Below, one piece after another: positions 62,692 to 64,000 of a stretch of DNA of 64,000 bases (positions are counted from its first letter, which is position 1; each line of letters begins with the position of its first letter). The translations under genes were made by a program, and so were the position numbers. Below the pieces are notes generated by a model. That model did no database searches, was not told where the DNA came from, and was given only the letters and a program-made list of their open reading frames with translations. The stretch spans positions 3,520,001 through 3,584,000 of the forward strand of contig NZ_CP160035.1 of the NCBI RefSeq assembly GCF_040703125.1, given 5' to 3'. Source of the stretch: Flavobacterium ovatum. GTDB lineage: Bacteria; Bacteroidota; Bacteroidia; Flavobacteriales; Flavobacteriaceae.

Positions 62692-63453
62692 ATGAACAGA
62701 ATCCAACAAAAATTACAAGAAGATAAAAAAATACTATCCATCTACTTTTCGGCTGGATACCCAAATCTGAACGATAGTGTTGCTATTATCCAAGATTTAG
62801 AAAAAAACGGCGTTGATTTAATCGAAATAGGCTTGCCATTTAGCGATCCATTGGCCGATGGACCAACAATTCAAGAAAGTTCAACTAAGGCCTTGCGTAA
62901 CGGCATGACCACTGAAGTATTGTTCAATCAATTGAAAGACATTCGTAAAACCGTATCTATTCCCTTAATTATCATGGGCTATTTCAACCCAATGATGCAA
63001 TATGGCGTAGAAGCTTTTTGTGCCAAATGTGCCGAAATAGGTATCGATGGATTGATCATCCCAGATTTACCTGTAGACATATATGCCGACGAATATCAAG
63101 CTATTTTTGAAAAATACGGTTTGTTCAACGTATTACTAATCACTCCACAAACCTCAGACGAACGCATTCGTTTCATAGATAGCGTTTCAACTGGATTTAT
63201 TTATATGGTAAGCTCCGCAAGTGTTACGGGTTCACAATCTGGATTTGGCAGCACCCAAGAAGACTACTTCAAACGCATTGCCAACATGAACCTCAAAAAC
63301 CAACAAATAGTAGGTTTTGGAATCAACAATGCAGAGACTTTCAACCAAGCTACTCAATACGCCAAAGGTGCGATTATTGGTAGTGCCTTCATCAAACATT
63401 TAACCGAAGAAGGAACTGGGAAAATCTCAGAATTTGTTAAAGCGATTCGATAG
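62692..63453 (+). CDS. trpA: Tryptophan synthase alpha chain
   Basis: 253 residues. 'DLIEIGLPFSDPLADGPTIQESSTKAL' includes the catalytic Glu and Asp; 'IPDLPVDI', 'FIYMVSSASVTGSQSGF' and 'VGFGINNAE' are phosphate-binding and barrel motifs. It cleaves indole-3-glycerol phosphate and passes indole to TrpB. Last trp gene, followed by a strong terminator. Confidence 0.97.
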   Translation: MNRIQQKLQEDKKILSIYFSAGYPNLNDSVAIIQDLEKNGVDLIEIGLPFSDPLADGPTIQESSTKALRNGMTTEVLFNQLKDIRKTVSIPLIIMGYFNPMMQYGVEAFCAKCAEIGIDGLIIPDLPVDIYADEYQAIFEKYGLFNVLLITPQTSDERIRFIDSVSTGFIYMVSSASVTGSQSGFGSTQEDYFKRIANMNLKNQQIVGFGINNAETFNQATQYAKGAIIGSAFIKHLTEEGTGKISEFVKAIR

Positions 63454-63479
63454 GTTTGTTTTTTTTTTATAAAATTTAG

Positions 63480-63527
63480 AAGGCGTTTAATCTCTATTTA
63501 AAAGGAGATTAAACGCCTTTTTTTATG
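63480..63527 (+). terminator. Terminator of the trp operon
   Basis: AAGGCGTTTAATCTC (63480-63494) pairs perfectly with GAGATTAAACGCCTT (63505-63519), a 15-bp stem with a 10-base loop, followed by a T run. The rest of 63528-63629 is plain spacer. Confidence 0.95.
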
Positions 63528-63629
63528 TTTGAAAATGAATTGTAATAGTTCAAAAATTGATGCTCGAAGGTAAGAGAAAAGTATTCAAGAAATAAAAAGT
63601 TTCAAATATTTTAGTAAGAAAAAATTAAT

Positions 63630-63735
63630 ATATTTGAAAATAAATAAAGCCTAACTGCTTTCATATCTATTCATCCATTTATGGATTGACATATTTAAAG
63701 CTATCAGACACATATATTACTTAGTAGCAAGAATT
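63630..63735 (+). promoter_or_regulatory. Promoter and micro-hairpin leader of the GYF_2 gene
   Basis: TATATTTG (63630-63637) is an exact -7 box followed by AAAATAAATAAAG, almost as at 1379. The ~145-base leader holds AAAGC/GCTTT (63647-63662) and ATCCAT/ATGGAT (63674-63687), separated by CATAT-type linkers. The same organisation precedes the gene at 1491. Confidence 0.45.
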
Positions 63736-63782
63736 CATCTACAAGCCAGAAAAAGAAAATTTAAAAAAAAGAAAATACATTT

Positions 63783-64000
63783 ATGAGAAAATATTTTATT
63801 CACAATGGACAAAGTGAAGTTGGCCCATTTGACTTTGAACAATTAAAAACGATGCAGCTTAAAAATGCAACACCAATTTGGTATGAAGGATTGCAAAATT
63901 GGACAACTGCAAACAATATTGAAGAATTGAAATCAATATTAAACTCAAATGTTTCTCCACCTAAATTTGAAAACTTTACTCAACATAATTTAAATGTACA
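63783..64000 (+). CDS. GYF_2 (DUF4339) domain protein, cut by the window end
   Basis: 72 codons are visible and the frame is open at the edge. 'MRKYFIHNGQSEVGPFDFEQLKTMQLKNATPIWYEGLQNWTTANNIEEL' is a typical GYF_2 domain (the 'GP.....L' and 'iW..gm..W..a' pattern), which normally binds proline-rich peptides or acts as an N-terminal module before membrane helices. The rest of the protein is unseen, so its role is open. Confidence 0.8.
   Translation, partial: MRKYFIHNGQSEVGPFDFEQLKTMQLKNATPIWYEGLQNWTTANNIEELKSILNSNVSPPKFENFTQHNLNV

Overview
The window looks like chromosome from a Flavobacterium-type member of the Bacteroidota. The DNA is AT-rich, several promoters carry the TAnnTTTG -7 box of this phylum, there is little Shine-Dalgarno signal, many proteins have Flavobacteriia-like lipoprotein or Sec signals, and the intergenic repeats are of a kind common in that group. 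I saw no tRNA, rRNA, CRISPR array, prophage or intact insertion sequence.

Layout. (1) 1-2.5 kb is accessory: an AbiJ-like gene and a small membrane protein, each followed by related ~70-250 bp repeats, giving a cassette-like look. (2) 2.5-21.6 kb is a glycan-degradation region: a GH3 beta-glucosidase on the plus strand, a mazEF-type toxin-antitoxin pair, then a long minus-strand run with a DUF5107/TPR protein, two formylglycine sulfatases, two GH2 enzymes, a ThuA-like protein, an esterase and a zinc alcohol dehydrogenase. No SusC/SusD pair or dedicated regulator is in view, so this is part of a polysaccharide utilization locus or a satellite of one. (3) 22.4-39.2 kb holds a non-phosphorylating GAPDH, then genes tied to sulfur and redox chemistry (rhodanese, Crp/Fnr regulator, TSUP exporter, DUF2892 proteins, a metallo-beta-lactamase/rhodanese protein, DUF202, a TPMT-type methyltransferase fused to a metal-binding HMA domain, thioredoxin). 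Interleaved are an RND efflux operon and cytochrome bd oxidase (cydAB). (4) 39.3-46.5 kb is a TetR-controlled ABC drug-efflux operon (TolC, HlyD, two ATPases, two permeases). (5) 46.5-51 kb encodes a 1506-residue hybrid histidine kinase, convergent with that operon. (6) 51.1-53.7 kb is a MarR / nitroreductase / YceI group and a second YceI gene. (7) 53.7-63.5 kb is the tryptophan operon trpE-G-D-C-F-B-A, with a cytochrome c lipoprotein, a Na+/H+ antiporter and a gamma-glutamylcyclotransferase-like gene inserted between trp genes. A GYF_2-type gene runs off the right end.

Most notable features. The trp operon is preceded by a complete ribosome-mediated attenuator: a consensus promoter, an 18-codon leader peptide with three consecutive Trp codons, an alternative pairing that reaches back to the leader stop codon, and an intrinsic terminator. 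Two genes (a sulfatase and a DUF2892 gene) each have a truncated second copy of their 3' end lying downstream together with the adjoining palindrome or terminator. A ~107 bp repeat and one partial copy sit directly after the stop codons of three unrelated genes. The methyltransferase-HMA fusion in a tightly overlapping sulfur/redox operon is the most unusual protein architecture.
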